Source: Heliopora coerulea (taxonomy: Eukaryota; Cnidaria; Anthozoa; Scleralcyonacea; Helioporidae). From it: a stretch of DNA of 64,000 nt. The DNA lies in contig JASJOG010000253.1 of assembly GCA_030142905.1 (NCBI GenBank), positions 86,001 through 150,000 of the forward strand, given 5' to 3'. Of this stretch, positions 52,851-62,059 are shown piece by piece (the stretch's first letter is position 1; each line of letters begins with the position of its first letter). The notes below the pieces were generated by a model that was not told the origin of the DNA, ran no database searches, and saw only the letters and a list, made by a program, of their open reading frames with translations. Position numbers and translations under genes: made by a program.

Positions 52851-53428
52851 AAGGACTACATCCAGCATACGGCATACTCTACTAGGGCCAAGAAGGAAAT
52901 TCCATTTGATTTTGATGAAAAGTCCAATTGTAAGAACCCATCATTGTTGACGCTCTCGGTTGGCAAACACTTGATATGAAAAGATTAGAGAATAAATTGA
53001 TATTGATGTACAAAATACTTAACAACCACACTGCCCCTAATCTAAATTAACTTTTCTGTAAAAGAAATATAATTCAGAATAATTATAATTTACGTAGTAG
53101 CGATATAGACCTAATCTTGCCTAAGCCTAATAGTAAATTTTTGAAGAAAAGTTTTCGATATAGTGGTGCCATGCAGTGGAATCATGTTCCTGAAGATTTT
53201 CGAAAGTCTGAAACTCTTTCTTCTTTTAAAAAGAAAATACGCCTGACGTAATTGTTATTCGATCGCACCAATTTTAACTTAAGTTTTTTATTTTTATTTG
53301 TTTATATTGTTTAATTTGTATATAGTTCAGTTTGTCTATAGTCGTCGTGTGACGCCCCTCGTGGAAAGCAGCTTATGTTGATCGAGGCTAGCGTGTTTAA
53401 ATAAAGTTTTACTACTACTACTACGTAG
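52850..53428 (+). mobile_element. LINE 3' end (L2/CR1-like) with (TAC)n tail
   Basis: Across frame changes the plus strand reads YKILNNHTAP, NYNLRSSDIDLILPKPNSKF and LKKSFRYSGAMQWNHVPEDF, the C-terminal end of a CR1/L2-type RT protein. A 3' untranslated part with CACCTTAG-free AT-rich sequence follows and ends GTTTAAATAAAGTTTTACTA in an ACT repeat. Microsatellite-like 3' tails are typical of L2/CR1. Confidence 0.85.
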
Positions 53429-53989
53429 CCATTACGGACCTTAAAATTTACCTCACCAACTTGAACGACAAGTCCTTTGAAATTTCAGTAATTTAGGAAA
53501 CCCTTGTTAATTGACCACCGCATTTGATGCTGGAGACTTGTTTTGCCAAAAGCATTCGAATTCTTCTACAATGATTCTAGTCTCAGATTGAACACAATCT
53601 TAAGTAACTGCTCAAGCAATAAACTTTGTTCCTCCATGGAGCATACGCCGTCCTCAAGACATAGAAGTACTCTCAGTGGTGGTGTATATATTCTAAAACA
53701 ATGACTATGTATAGAATATCCCAGAACACTTTTTCGTTCTCTTTGCTTTGAATTAAGAACTCTTTTGTTTAAAGGACGTCGTCGTTTAAGTAGACTTCGT
53801 AGGTCTTAAGGTCTCGATCGTATTTACTCATATTCCCTAAAAAGCCGAAGGCAACGTTAAAGTAAATACAAGTTTAAAGGATGTTGGCAACAAATTTTGA
53901 AATTTCGTTTTTTTCAAATTTTTTTCATGTGGTTGACAGAAGTTGGAGTTTTCTAGTAGCTTATGGTCCACTGTTGAGAGAAGGGGTGC

Positions 53990-54245
53990 GTCATTCGACA
54001 TAAAGAGCTTCTGTATAAATGAGGATCTCCCACTTGTCTGATGAGTCGATCATTCTAATGCGACGGATTTGTTTTGTTTTTCGACGGAGCTTAGAGTAGA
54101 ACTTCTATCGCAGGATGGATATTATGGGTAACTGCACTTGCCCTGTCGGAATTGGCATGGTCTTTGATTCTTCCTTTTAGACTTTGACATGTTTTTTCTA
54201 TGTAGCTTGGACAGGTAAATTCGAATACAACATTGGGTTTATCCG
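53990..54245 (-). mobile_element. Penelope-like element, short endonuclease fragment
   Basis: The minus strand encodes KPNVVFEFTCPSYIEKTCQS and then LKGRIKDHANSDRASAVTHN. The middle of the C-P-x-C to YIG segment has been deleted, but the K-T-x-x-x-L-x-x-R-x-x-x-H order of a GIY-YIG domain remains. Confidence 0.55.
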
Positions 54246-54479
54246 ATTTACGACTATGGTCTTTACTATTAGCTAAGTGTTATATAGTTTTTGCTGACGC
54301 AGCAGGAGAGCCTAGTGCAAGAGAGCAAGGAAGGCGACCTAAACTAGGTAGTGGGTCAATTTTCAATAAATTCTTAAGGGCACTGCATCGTGGTCGTGTG
54401 CAGTAATGGTATGGTGCTATGCGCGTGACCACAGTGCAATGTGTTGATGAGTATAGCATCTCAAATTTGTTCACACCTA

Positions 54480-55600
54480 AATTTTCTATTCGATCAACTT
54501 ATTTTGACTGACAAAGGAAACTGTGATTCCTGGACTGATTTACCCATATTAACAACAAGTTCACTTTTACTTGAGCTGTAACACGTTCGAAAAGAAGAAT
54601 GATGAAAGAACATTTATCAAGAAACAAATGCAAATTTCATGTTACGGGCGGCTGAATATTACAATTAGTCTATTGATGTAAAATGTCTGTGCCCTGACAA
54701 ACGTGAAATTACTCGGAGTTCATATTGTTAATCATCCGAATTGTCATACATGCCTTTTGGTGTTGTGTTCTCATTTGTTGAGACGAGTCATCCATAAGTA
54801 CCTATTCCATCCTCGGTGTACGCTTCTTAGTTTGCATTGTTTTGAAAAACAGATGTAGTGGAATAAGCGGAGTTTAGTTTTTTGTCTAATAGTTTAGTTC
54901 TCCCTAGGGTAATTTTGCCCCCAGCGCTTCTACACCAAAACGTGGAGGCCAAGATTTCACTCCCGTTCGACCAGGCGGTCGAATTTCGAGAATCCCTCTG
55001 ATACGGATATGCCGCTGAACAATCGACACTCAAGCCCTCGTCAAAAACGTATCAGCGCACACTGTTTAGTGGACTTCATTTGAACATTACGAATTCTCGT
55101 AACCCCCTAACCCTGCAAACTAACTAGTTTTTATTACATAGCTCATACGGTAACGGCGATTAACTGGTTCACCTAACCTAATTCAAATTCTAACCAGCAT
55201 TGGAAAACAAAGATTTTACACCCACAGGTAACAAGTACTACAGTTACCGACCTCCCCTCACTAATTAAGACTCAAATATGATGAAATCAATTGATTCTAA
55301 AAAAAAAAAAATACTTAACCTAGATTGAATCCTAATGACGTAGATTGAAACAGATTGACTTGAAATATAAATTACATATACATTTACAAATACATATACT
55401 TTTATCTATACATTTCCATACATATATGTATGCAAACAGCTATATTAACAAGCTCAGCTATATCATATACGTTCAGTAAAATTACACAGGTGATTATAGA
55501 TATCCCGACAGGTGATTAGTCCGAAAATTACGTTTTAATACTTAGGCTCAACTCACTCATTGTTGAATAATCCAACAATATTCAACAATATTCACTTCGC
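54480..55600. other. Intergenic, no gene recognised
   Basis: AT-rich sequence with scattered short open frames; nothing with a recognisable domain or RNA fold. Confidence 0.35.
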
Positions 55601-55609
55601 TTTCAGCGA

Positions 55610-55616
<7 letters not shown>

Positions 55617-55652
<36 letters not shown>
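55617..55652. repeat. (TA)n microsatellite
   Basis: About sixteen TA units adjoin the SINE copy that follows. Confidence 0.92.
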
Positions 55653-55655
<3 letters not shown>

Positions 55656-55795
55656 AAAAGTTTGTTCTCAAGCTTTATCTCAGAAAATTTCTGAGTTCCC
55701 CAACGGGAATCGAACCCCTGTCTCCCGATTGCCGGTACGGTTGTTTTACCACTAGACTAGACCACTAAACTTTTCATCATATATATCCAAGCTTA
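55653..55795 (-). repeat. tRNA-derived SINE, copy 1 (minus)
   Basis: Read on the minus strand it carries GTCTAGTGGTAAAACAACCG (A-box-like) and GGGGTTCGATTCCCGTTGGG (B-box) about 35 nt apart, then CTCAGAAATTTTCTGAGATA and AAGCTTGAGAACAAACTTTT. The anticodon arm pairs only three bases, so it is not a functional tRNA. It is enclosed by ATGATGAAAAGTTT and its complement. Confidence 0.72.
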
Positions 55796-55929
55796 CAAAC
55801 ATCTACACTTAGTAAGATGAAATTTACTTATACACAATATCACATTACAGGTATGTTCAGCTTTCAAGTACGAAAGAGGCATATCAATATTACGAACCAG
55901 GTCTCTAATTAACATCATACTTGCGGTCT

Positions 55930-56045
55930 GAGACCCTATAGTCTAGTGGTAAAACAACCGTACCGGCAATCGGGAGACACGGGTTCGATTCCCGTTGGGG
56001 AACTCAGAAATTTTCTGAGATAAAGCTTGAGAACAAACTTTCCAT
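55930..56045 (+). repeat. tRNA-derived SINE, copy 2 (plus)
   Basis: Near-identical to copy 1 but on the opposite strand: AGTCTAGTGGTAAAACAACC, then CGGGTTCGATTCCCGTTGGG and CTCAGAAATTTTCTGAGATA. The downstream ATATATCCAAGCTTAC and ACATCTACACTTAGTAAGAT follow both copies in the same orientation, although the SINE bodies are inverted relative to each other. This suggests inversion of one body by recombination. Confidence 0.72.
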
Positions 56046-56104
56046 CATATATATCCAAGCTTACGAAACATCTACACTTAGTAAGATGAAATTTACTTAT
56101 ACAT

Positions 56105-56128
56105 ATATACACATATATATGATATACA

Positions 56129-56176
<48 letters not shown>

Positions 56177-56185
56177 TGTATATCA
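56105..56185. repeat. (TA)n palindromic microsatellite
   Basis: A long TA run is bounded by GATATACAGTATA and TATACTGTATATC, forming a perfect palindrome. Confidence 0.92.
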
Positions 56186-56369
56186 ACGAGAAAAACTTTT
56201 AAAAACTTTATTGCTACTATGTTTCGAACCTTAGCCACTTCATCAGGTCAGCTTGACCAGTTCACCACCTGATGAAGACACTATACCTCAAAACGTAGTT
56301 CTAATAAAAAACATTTTTAAAAGTTCCTCTTGTTGCTATATCCGTTTTGGATGAAGGCTGGCTCCCAGT

Positions 56370-56377
56370 ATATATCT

Positions 56378-56412
<35 letters not shown>

Positions 56413-56450
56413 AATATACATATACATATACATATACACATAAAATATCA
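56370..56450. repeat. (ACATAT)n microsatellite
   Basis: About twelve hexamer units with minor variants; a shorter array of the same unit stands at 57338-57365. Confidence 0.92.
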
Positions 56451-56451
56451 A

Positions 56452-57290
56452 TTTTAAAAATCTGGTTGACTTTAATAACTTTTCAAAAAACATAATATTT
56501 CGGGGCACAGCCCGAAAATGAAAAAATGGTTTTAATTCTTAATTATCACCCTGCTTTGTTGAAGATTCACTGCATCCTCAGAGAATTACAGGTATTGGTT
56601 GAATGGTTACCTTTGTTAAAAAGTATATTACCTGAACCACCTATTGTAAATTTTAGACGGCCAAGAAATATTAAAGATTTTTTGGTTAGGGCTAAATTAG
56701 AACCAGAAATTCAATCCGACAAGCGAATGTTTGGTTGTAGAAAGGTTAGATGTAAGATTTGTAAATTTGTTAAAACGGGTTCTATTTTTGAAAGTACAGT
56801 TGAAAAGAAATCTTTCCATATCAGCCATTCCTTTGACTGTTATTCGAGTGGGGTGGTTTATTTGATTACATGTAAGAGGTGTGCCAAACAGTATGTAGGA
56901 AGTACAATAACGGAATTTAGGAAGAGACTTAATAACCATAAGAGCTCGATGAATCGATATGGTAAGGGACAGAGAGGTATTTGTGGAGAACATTTATGTG
57001 TACTTTTTTTTGAAGAAGGTCATTTGGGACCAGAGGATTTGGAAGTTCAAATAATGGATGTTGTGAAAAAGAGAGACCCTACGAAAAGGGAAAGCTTCTG
57101 AGCAGAAAAAAATTAATATTTTTGTCCCTTTGGGGCTTAATGTGAGAGACTTGTAGTACGCAAATGAGTTCTGTAAAAATATATAAAGACTCCCGTTGTT
57201 TATGGTAGGTTCATCTGAAAAAGGGGCTGTGCCCCGAATTATTATGTTTTTTGAAAAGTTATTTAAGTCAACAAGATTTTTAAAATTGAA
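56452..57290 (+). mobile_element. 5'-truncated Penelope-like element between inverted terminal repeats
   Basis: The segment 56452-56515 (ATTTTAAAAATCTGGTTGAC to GGGGCACAGCCCG) returns inverted at 57222-57290 with only a few differences over about 65 bp. Between them lies the PLE coding end. GGGGCACAGCCCG is itself a small palindrome in both copies. Inverted copies of the terminal repeat around a truncated body are a known arrangement of PLEs. Confidence 0.85.
56526..57101 (+). pseudogene. PLE RT C-terminus plus GIY-YIG endonuclease
   Basis: The 191-codon frame begins inside the RT (VLILNYHPALLKIHCILREL, LPEPPIVNFRRPRNIKDFLV, RAKLEP). It continues with FGCRKVRCKICKFVKTGSIF (paired cysteines before the nuclease) and GVVYLITCKRCAKQYVGSTI, then TEFRKRLNNHKSS, the GIY-YIG core with its Arg and following Asn-His. 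RGICGEHLCVLFFEEGH and EVQIMDV complete the C-terminal half. After a TGA at 57099-57101 the expected ending (FVPLGLNVRDL) is still readable. There is no start codon of its own; it is a truncated copy. Confidence 0.87.
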
Positions 57291-57369
57291 GTTTTATATG
57301 GTTGACGAGTTGAGGAGCTGGTCTTGATGTTTTTACATATACATATACATATATATACATATACCTAGT

Positions 57370-58240
57370 CGAAGATTCACTCAGTTGAAGAGCGCTCAAT
57401 ACATCGTAGAGCATACGTACACACAATTAGAACTTCGTGTCTATGTATAGATAAAATCCATGCTAAAACTTAGTACTAATTAAAATGTCAGTAACTCAGA
57501 GTTTCACGCTCGTGCGCGATCATCAGACTGATGCTATATACACTGGCGGTTAAAAAGAGCTGCTAAAGCTTCATTTCTTGGGTAATGAAGGGTTGCAGCA
57601 ACGGTTTTTGCTCACTCCTATGGCAAAACAGTCAATTTCAGATAATTTTAACGTATCTTCCACATTTTTTGATAGAGCTCCAGTCATTTTAAGGAATTTT
57701 TTACGGGAAAGTCAAGATGTATTCCTGGTTCCCCAGGAGATTAGTTTTAATTGTTGGTAAAACAAAAATTTCAAGCAAGATGCAAAATCATGGGTCCAAG
57801 GCCAAGGATCACCCTTGAAAATGGAGGGAAAGTTACTCATAACAGGAGACTGCTAATCAAGTGGGCTGTAGCCAAAGTGTCAGCAATATTTTGAAGAAGC
57901 CGAGACTTACTGGAAGTGTTAAGCATTTGAAGATCCCTGGACAAAAAAAGGAATACTACGAAGAGAGAGGACAGACTCATGGCGAGCAAAGCATCTCCAA
58001 TCGCTCTAAGACTGCACCGGAAAATTAAGCAGAGATGAAGATTGAACACGGTGAGAGTGTCTCTACTTCCACTAGCCGACGAAGACTGAGCGAGGCTGGT
58101 CCCAACGGCCGCAAACCAAGTTACAATCTGCACAAGTGAGCAGTTCTTTTTGACTGCCAGTGTATATATAATCTTTACAAACCCGCTCAACATAAAGTTT
58201 AAAAATAAAATATATAACTTCAAAATAGCAAAACTTTAAT
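57370..58240. other. No gene recognised; possible PLE tail material
   Basis: GTTTCACGCTCGTGCGCGAT and CATCAGACTGATGC near 57510 look like the turn sequences in PLE tails. The minus-strand frame 57837-58223 is leucine-rich without a recognisable domain. Confidence 0.35.
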
Positions 58241-58575
58241 AAAAATACGTTTCGGGGTCCAGCCCCCTTTTTTTTCCCCCCAGTATATCAGATAACACTC
58301 CACCGTCCTTTATAGATACTAGATCTCTACATTTGCATAACTCCTAAATTTCCATAACATTTCAGCATAATGGCGAATAACATTTTAACATTTCAATCCA
58401 ATAAGCCTCTCTCCCAGTTGGTTCACTTACATCCGTAATATCAATGATTTGCACAAACATAAACTCCAAAACATTATGTCCCTCTTCACAAAAATGCGCA
58501 TAAAAATGTTCCCCGCAAATACCCCTCTGTCCCCTCCTATATCGTCTTAAAGCACTCTTATGATTATTGAACATA
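58241..58575 (-). mobile_element. Penelope-like element, endonuclease tail
   Basis: The minus strand reads FNNHKSALRRYRRGQRGICG followed by EHFYAHFCEEGHNVLEFMFV and GREAYWIEMLKCYSP. This is the C-terminal half of the same nuclease type as at 56526, in opposite orientation. TTTCGGGGTCCAGCCCCC at 58249 corresponds to the terminal palindrome of that element. An ATT repeat at 58568-58585 marks its junction with the next PLE. Confidence 0.8.
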
Positions 58576-59480
58576 ATAATAATAATGATAACTTGACGTG
58601 GGCATCCTGCTGGCGTGACTATTCGCGTGGTTTTCTTCTCGCGTCTAGTTTGTCTTTCGTTCGCAACAAGTCTCGAATAAGTGGCTGGTAGCTCGTAGTA
58701 AACGTTGATGGAATTCTTTTCCGCATTGGTGTACCACCTTTCCAAAAAAACGCGTTCAAAATAATTTGTTGTATACGCTAGACAGGTTGCATTGTCCCAA
58801 TCAATACTGTGTTCAGTTCGCATATGATGGACAGCTATGTTGTTGGTCCAGTTCCTCCAAAGCAGGCATCTCTTGTGTTCTTTTATCATTGTACACAGAT
58901 TTCGATTTGTTTCACCTATGCAGCTGGATTGGCACCCCGAACAATTTATCTTGTAGATGGCTCATCTCCTACATTCAGCTGGTGTTGGGTCTTTTAGTTT
59001 GTTCACGACACTTCGCAAGGTTGTCGTTCGTCTGTACGCAACTTTGGCGCCATATGGTCGAAGAATCCGAGATATCTTTTCAGACGTATCTTTGATGTAA
59101 GGGACCGTCACTGTTTTTATTGCGTCCCCCTTCTTCTTCGTTTCCTGTTGGTTTGAAAGGATCGAGTGGTGCAGTTAGTTGTCTCTCGGCAAACGTATAC
59201 ATTGGTTCGAAACTTGTCATTGTCTTTCGTTACCAGGCAGTCGAGGAACGGGAGTTCTCGATTTTCCTCATGCTCCACTGTGAATTGAATGTATCGATTT
59301 TGCTTGTTCAGATGTTCGAGGAAATTGCTTTTCAGATGTTTCGGTAAGCTCGTTAGTGTGTCATCTACATCATCAATGTGTGAAATTTTTACAGATTTGT
59401 CCTCTTCTTCGGCGTATGTGTTTTCTTTTCGGACTCATTCATAGAAAAATTAGAACCGGGTTCACTGATGTGTACTTAAC
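58576..59480 (-). mobile_element. Penelope-like element of a second family, RT end and endonuclease
   Basis: In order on the minus strand, with frame changes: SHIDDVDDTLTSLPKHLKSN, YIQFTVEHEENRELPFLDCL and VTKDNDKFRTNVY (RT thumb), then AIYKINCSGCQSSCIGETNR and NLCTMIKEHKRCLLWRNWTN (GIY-YIG). AEHSIDW-like TEHSIDWDNATCLAYTTNYF and ERVFLERWYTN follow. The ending differs from the neighbouring PLE, so two families are joined here. The copy is dead. Confidence 0.8.
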
Positions 59481-59708
59481 ATCAACAAAATGGTTTGCAT
59501 AAACTGTAGTATTAGGCTCTGGTCGAAAATTCTTCCGTCCCTTTTCTACACTTGTCTTCCACTGCGTTTTACGATGGCCCATAAGTGCAATGCACGAAAC
59601 TCAATTCGCATACACAAAAAACGCGATTCTCATATACAAAACTCGATCCCCAAAACACAACGTATGGGGATGTTAGTGTGTTATAGTCTAATAAATTTAT
59701 CTTGATTA

Positions 59709-59832
59709 ATATATGTATACTGAGATGTATTAGTTCATTTTATTTTGAGTATCCCACTCATTCTCTGACCAGTATTAAATATAGTGAATTTTATTTTTCG
59801 TCAGCTGGCTTCCAGGCATTTTTAGTCCCTAA
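59709..59832. repeat. Dispersed repeat shared with 5560-5690
   Basis: TTAGTTCATTTT, CCCACTCATTCTCTGACCAG, AAATATAGTGAATTTTATTT and GGCTTCCAGGCATTT match the segment at 5572-5665 in order and orientation with scattered changes. Its class is unknown. Confidence 0.6.
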
Positions 59833-60423
59833 TGTAACTACAAATATAGCTGGTGCTCATATTTCCATACTGTAATGCATTAGGGAAAATAAAATTTCAC
59901 TTATGCAAGATATTTGTCCAGTCTGTTGGAAGGTTGATTTAAGGTTATACAGAATCCCAGCAAGTATAAAAGGTAAGGGAATAAAACTATCAAAATTCAC
60001 AAATAAACTGATTTTGGTTGGACAGTTCAACCTTCTTTGATTTGGCCTATTTGTCAATGACTGCTTGGCCAAAATTTAGTTCTGCTGATCACGTTTTCTC
60101 TGCTCAGTTCTTTTCAGAATTATCTTTAGCAACTCACAACATTGAAATGTCATATTTTCTTGTGAGTTACATAGTGATATCATTCTCCCATTCTTCGACA
60201 TCTTATTTGATCACAAAAACGACTTTTCAATCAGTTTATCAGAAATCCACATTCACCAGTTTATTAAATTTTGAAAGTTTTACAAAGTTTCCCCTTATTT
60301 TTTAAACATGGTTACGTTTACATTCTACTACGGTTCAGTATATGTTAATGGTTATTTTAAAATTTGCTCCTCATACCATACGTTTCCTGACATGCATATT
60401 TAAAGCAGTTAACCAATTTTATC

Positions 60424-60586
60424 TCACAGCACTTTGCTAATGCACATCAACTTTCATGTCTTAGACAAAACACATTTTGCAATCAAAGCTTGCAGTACAT
60501 TGTAGTACTGCATTCAAGCTTTGATCTCAAAGGATTGATTGCAAAACAATTTTTTTCTGAGAGGTGAAAGTCAAAGTGCTGTGAAG
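60424..60586. mobile_element. Palindromic MITE-like element
   Basis: TCACAGCACTTTG at the left end mirrors CAAAGTGCTGTGA at the right. An inner block CAATCAAAGCTTG...GTAC mirrors AGTACTGCATTCAAGCTTTG, and TTTGCAATC mirrors GATTGCAAA. The ~165-bp unit can fold on itself. No target duplication was identified. Confidence 0.6.
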
Positions 60587-60865
60587 TTAAGTTCATGAAC
60601 AGTTTGAAAAACATGTTAGGATTCTATTTAGCCTTAAATGCAGACCTGGAAATAGTTTTTTTAGTTCTGTCTGTCAAAATGACAGGTACAAATAAATTTG
60701 TACTGGTCACAAAAAAAAAATTTTTCTATCACCATTAGTTACCATCTTTCATAAGTTAGCAAATGTCTTAATTAAATACAGCAACAAAACTTCCCACAAT
60801 TAATGTTAATTTACGCAAAACTGAAACTTAACCACTTTCCCTCATTTCACTCAAGGAAAAGCAAG

Positions 60866-60996
60866 TGTAATATCTTCATGTTTACGCTCAGACCTCCAGA
60901 CAACAACAACTGACTTCAATAATCGTGCTGAGTAGAATACAATCAATTATGCTAATATTGCGTGCCTAATTTGCATGCTAAGTAACATATATTACA
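60866..60996 (-). repeat. Candidate 3' LTR of the Gypsy element (131 bp)
   Basis: Read on the minus strand it starts TGTAATAT and ends ATATTACA, a perfect 8-bp inverted terminal repeat with the TG...CA rule. It directly follows a purine tract (AAAGGGGAGT, 61006-60997), the expected plus-strand primer site. The 5' LTR would lie outside the window, so identity of the two LTRs cannot be checked. 131 bp is short for Gypsy. Confidence 0.6.
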
Positions 60997-61000
60997 ACTC

Positions 61001-62059
61001 CCCTTTCATGGATACATCGACTGGGGTATTTCGGTATTCCAATATTGCTAAGTACGAATCTTGCTGACTATTGAGAGCCTTGTTCGATAGATTCTTTACC
61101 GAATGTATCGTCTTTTCAGCTAAACCATTGCTTCTAGGATATCTGGGACTAGAGGTTGTGTGATGAAACTTCCATGTCATAGCAAAGTGTTGGAATTCTT
61201 GGGATGCATATTGTGGACCATTGTCCGATTTCACTTCTTCGGGAATGCCAAATCTTGAAAACATCTTTTTCATTTCAACGATGATGTGCTCTGCTGTCGT
61301 TCTTGTGAGCTTGACCAATTCCCAGTATCTGTTATAGTAGTCCACTACCAAGAGATAATCATTGTTCTGCCAATGAAAAATGTCACTTCCGATAACTTGC
61401 CATGGATACGATGGAATTGGATGTGGTTTAAGCGGTTCTTTCGGATTGGCGTTCCTCAATTTTTGACAATAAGGGCATTTTGATACCACACCTTCGATGG
61501 CTTCATTGATTCGTGGCGAAAACACTGTTTGTCTCACGTGCTGCTTCGTCTTTTCTATTCCTGGGTGGCCCTGATGTAACTTCTCGAGTATCTTGCTTCT
61601 CATTACAGTCGGAATCATAATTCTTTGATCTTTAAGAAGAATTTCTTCACTCACACTAAGTTCGGCTTTGTGCTTCCAGTATTCTTTTAGATCATCGGGC
61701 AAGGCTTTCTTTGACAACGGCCATCCTTTTTGCAACATCTGGATAACTTTCTGCGAGACAGGATCTCGGGCTGTTTCTTGGCGCACTTCTTCCAGAACGT
61801 CATTGGAACACGGAAGGCTTGCATATATTAGATGAACTTGAGATCTCATTTCTTCCTGGCCGATTTCTTCCGCCGTTTCCACCAACTGTGCTCTAGACAA
61901 GGTATCTGCGATTTGGAGAAGCTTTCCTTGTTTGTAGATGAGGTTAATGTCATATTTCTGTAGGCGTAGAAGCATTCTCTGTAATCGAGCAGGGGCAGTA
62001 GCTAAAGGTCTTTTCAATATATTTACGAGAGGCTTATGATCTGAGTGAACTTCGATTGT
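61001..62059 (-). pseudogene. Gypsy pol continuation: RNase H end and truncated integrase
   Basis: Directly after the stop at 62062-62060 the same frame reads IEVHSDHKPLVNILKRPLAT (RNase H end, with its catalytic Asp) and GKLLQIADTLSRAQ. Integrase follows: an HHCC zinc finger (HQGHPGIEKTKQHVRQ...CPYCQKL), core residues in IGSDIFHW, VKSDNGPQYASQEFQHFA and RYPRSNGLAEKTIHSVKNLS (the D, D, E triad is present). It ends after EYRNTPVD with ten further residues and a stop, losing the C-terminal domain. One nonsense change and one deletion would explain inactivity. Confidence 0.88.

Noticed and set aside
55930..56010. Possible functional tRNA gene
   Set aside because: Both pol III boxes are present but the anticodon arm does not form a five-pair stem. 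A second copy shares non-tRNA sequence downstream, so it is a SINE.
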